Source: Enterobacter sp.
Lineage (GTDB): Bacteria; Pseudomonadota; Gammaproteobacteria; Enterobacterales; Enterobacteriaceae
Length of the DNA stretch: 33,983 nucleotides
Assembly (NCBI GenBank): GCA_022649305.1
Contig: JALCNW010000048.1
Span: forward strand, 1 to 33,983
Reading direction: 5' to 3'
Below the pieces are notes generated by a model. That model did not search any database and was not told the DNA's origin. It saw only the letters and a program-made list of their open reading frames with translations. Position 1 is the stretch's first letter, and each line of letters opens with the position of its first letter. Shown piece by piece: positions 33,562 through 33,983 of this stretch. The position numbers were made by a program, and so were the translations under genes.

Positions 33562-33983
33562 TTACGCCTGCTTAGCGGCTTCTGCTGCTTTAACGATGAC
33601 CGCGAAAGCGTCAGCTTTCAGGGATGCACCGCCAACCAGTGCGCCATCAATGTCCGGCTGGGTGAACAGCTCAGCAGCGTTCGCTGCGTTCACGGAACCG
33701 CCGTACTGGATGATCACTTGCTCAGCCACTTTCGCGTCGGCTTTAGCAATGTGGTCACGGATAAATTTGTGAACAGCCTGTGCCTGAGCTGGGGTCGCTG
33801 ATTTACCCGTACCGATTGCCCAAACGGGTTCGTAAGCGATAACAGCGCCTTCGAATGCCGCTGCGCCCTGAGTTTTCAGAACGGCGTCAATCTGACGTGC
33901 GCATACTTCTTCCGTTTTGCCCGCTTCGTTTTCTGCTTCGGTTTCACCGATGCACAGAACCGGCACCAGACCTTGCTCTTTCA
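33562..33983 (-). CDS. tpiA: Triosephosphate isomerase (5' end outside window)
   Basis: Interconverts DHAP and glyceraldehyde-3-phosphate. The last 140 codons are present, reading [19 protein letters not shown] and ending [12 protein letters not shown], near-identical to E. coli TpiA (255 aa), so about 115 N-terminal residues lie beyond the window. The catalytic Glu (E167 of the family) is in [19 protein letters not shown], loop 6 included, and the phosphate-binding GGSV and GGASL segments are intact. The electrophilic His falls in the missing part. It continues open to base 33983. Confidence 0.97.
   Translation of the reverse strand, partial: KEQGLVPVLCIGETEAENEAGKTEEVCARQIDAVLKTQGAAAFEGAVIAYEPVWAIGTGKSATPAQAQAVHKFIRDHIAKADAKVAEQVIIQYGGSVNAANAAELFTQPDIDGALVGGASLKADAFAVIVKAAEAAKQA

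Noticed and set aside
1..33983. Defence island, prophage, toxin-antitoxin or retron
   Set aside because: No nuclease, reverse transcriptase, integrase, transposase or toxin-like small pair was recognised; all genes fit metabolism, transport or stress response.

Overview
The window is chromosomal DNA of an enterobacterium. Most proteins are near-identical, in order and length, to Escherichia coli K-12 genes between fdoG and tpiA (fdoG, fdhD, rha genes, sodA, yiiM, cpxARP, fieF, pfkA, sbp, cdh, tpiA). Several blocks are absent from that E. coli stretch: a raffinose/melibiose cassette, an L-rhamnose ABC importer, an AzlCD exporter pair and a DASS-type permease. This pattern suggests Enterobacter, Lelliottia or a close relative. 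The genus call is inference; no rRNA is present.

Layout. 1-3850: the 5' part of the selenoprotein formate dehydrogenase-O gene fdoG (minus strand, in-frame UGA/Sec codon at 2044-2046) and divergent fdhD. 3965-4375: a small secreted DUF1471 protein, then a roughly 50-codon relic that looks like the 3' end of an frvR-type PTS regulator. 4379-6011: azlD/azlC exporter genes divergent from an XRE-cupin regulator. 6032-10565: LacI-type repressor, GH36 alpha-galactosidase and LacY-family permease, a RafR/RafA/RafB-like set with twin palindromic operators. 10604-20412 (minus): a nine-gene rhamnose operon, rhaB-rhaA-rhaD-(ABC importer: binding protein, ATPase, two permeases)-lactaldehyde reductase-rhaM. 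20714-22471: activators rhaS and rhaR. 22472-23506 (minus): the proton symporter gene rhaT. 23796-33512: sodA, yiiM, cpxA/cpxR (minus), cpxP, fieF, pfkA, sbp, cdh and a DASS permease. 33562 to the end (minus): the 3' part of tpiA.

How the genes work together. Rhamnose can enter by RhaT (proton symport) or by the ABC importer. RhaM, RhaA, RhaB and RhaD convert it to DHAP plus L-lactaldehyde. DHAP joins glycolysis (tpiA and pfkA lie nearby) and the locally encoded FucO-like enzyme can reduce lactaldehyde to 1,2-propanediol. The rhaB and rhaT promoters have the same CRP/RhaS/-10 geometry to the base, and the rhaSR promoter has a RhaR-type inverted repeat at the expected place. The galactoside cassette should import and split melibiose/raffinose-type sugars.

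Four copies of a GC-rich palindromic repeat lie between genes; two flank the membrane/ATPase part of the rhamnose importer inside the operon. I found no phage, IS element, CRISPR, tRNA or rRNA, and nothing I would call an entirely new system. The most unusual features are the composite rhamnose operon with two importers and the frv-relic/raf/azl replacement region.
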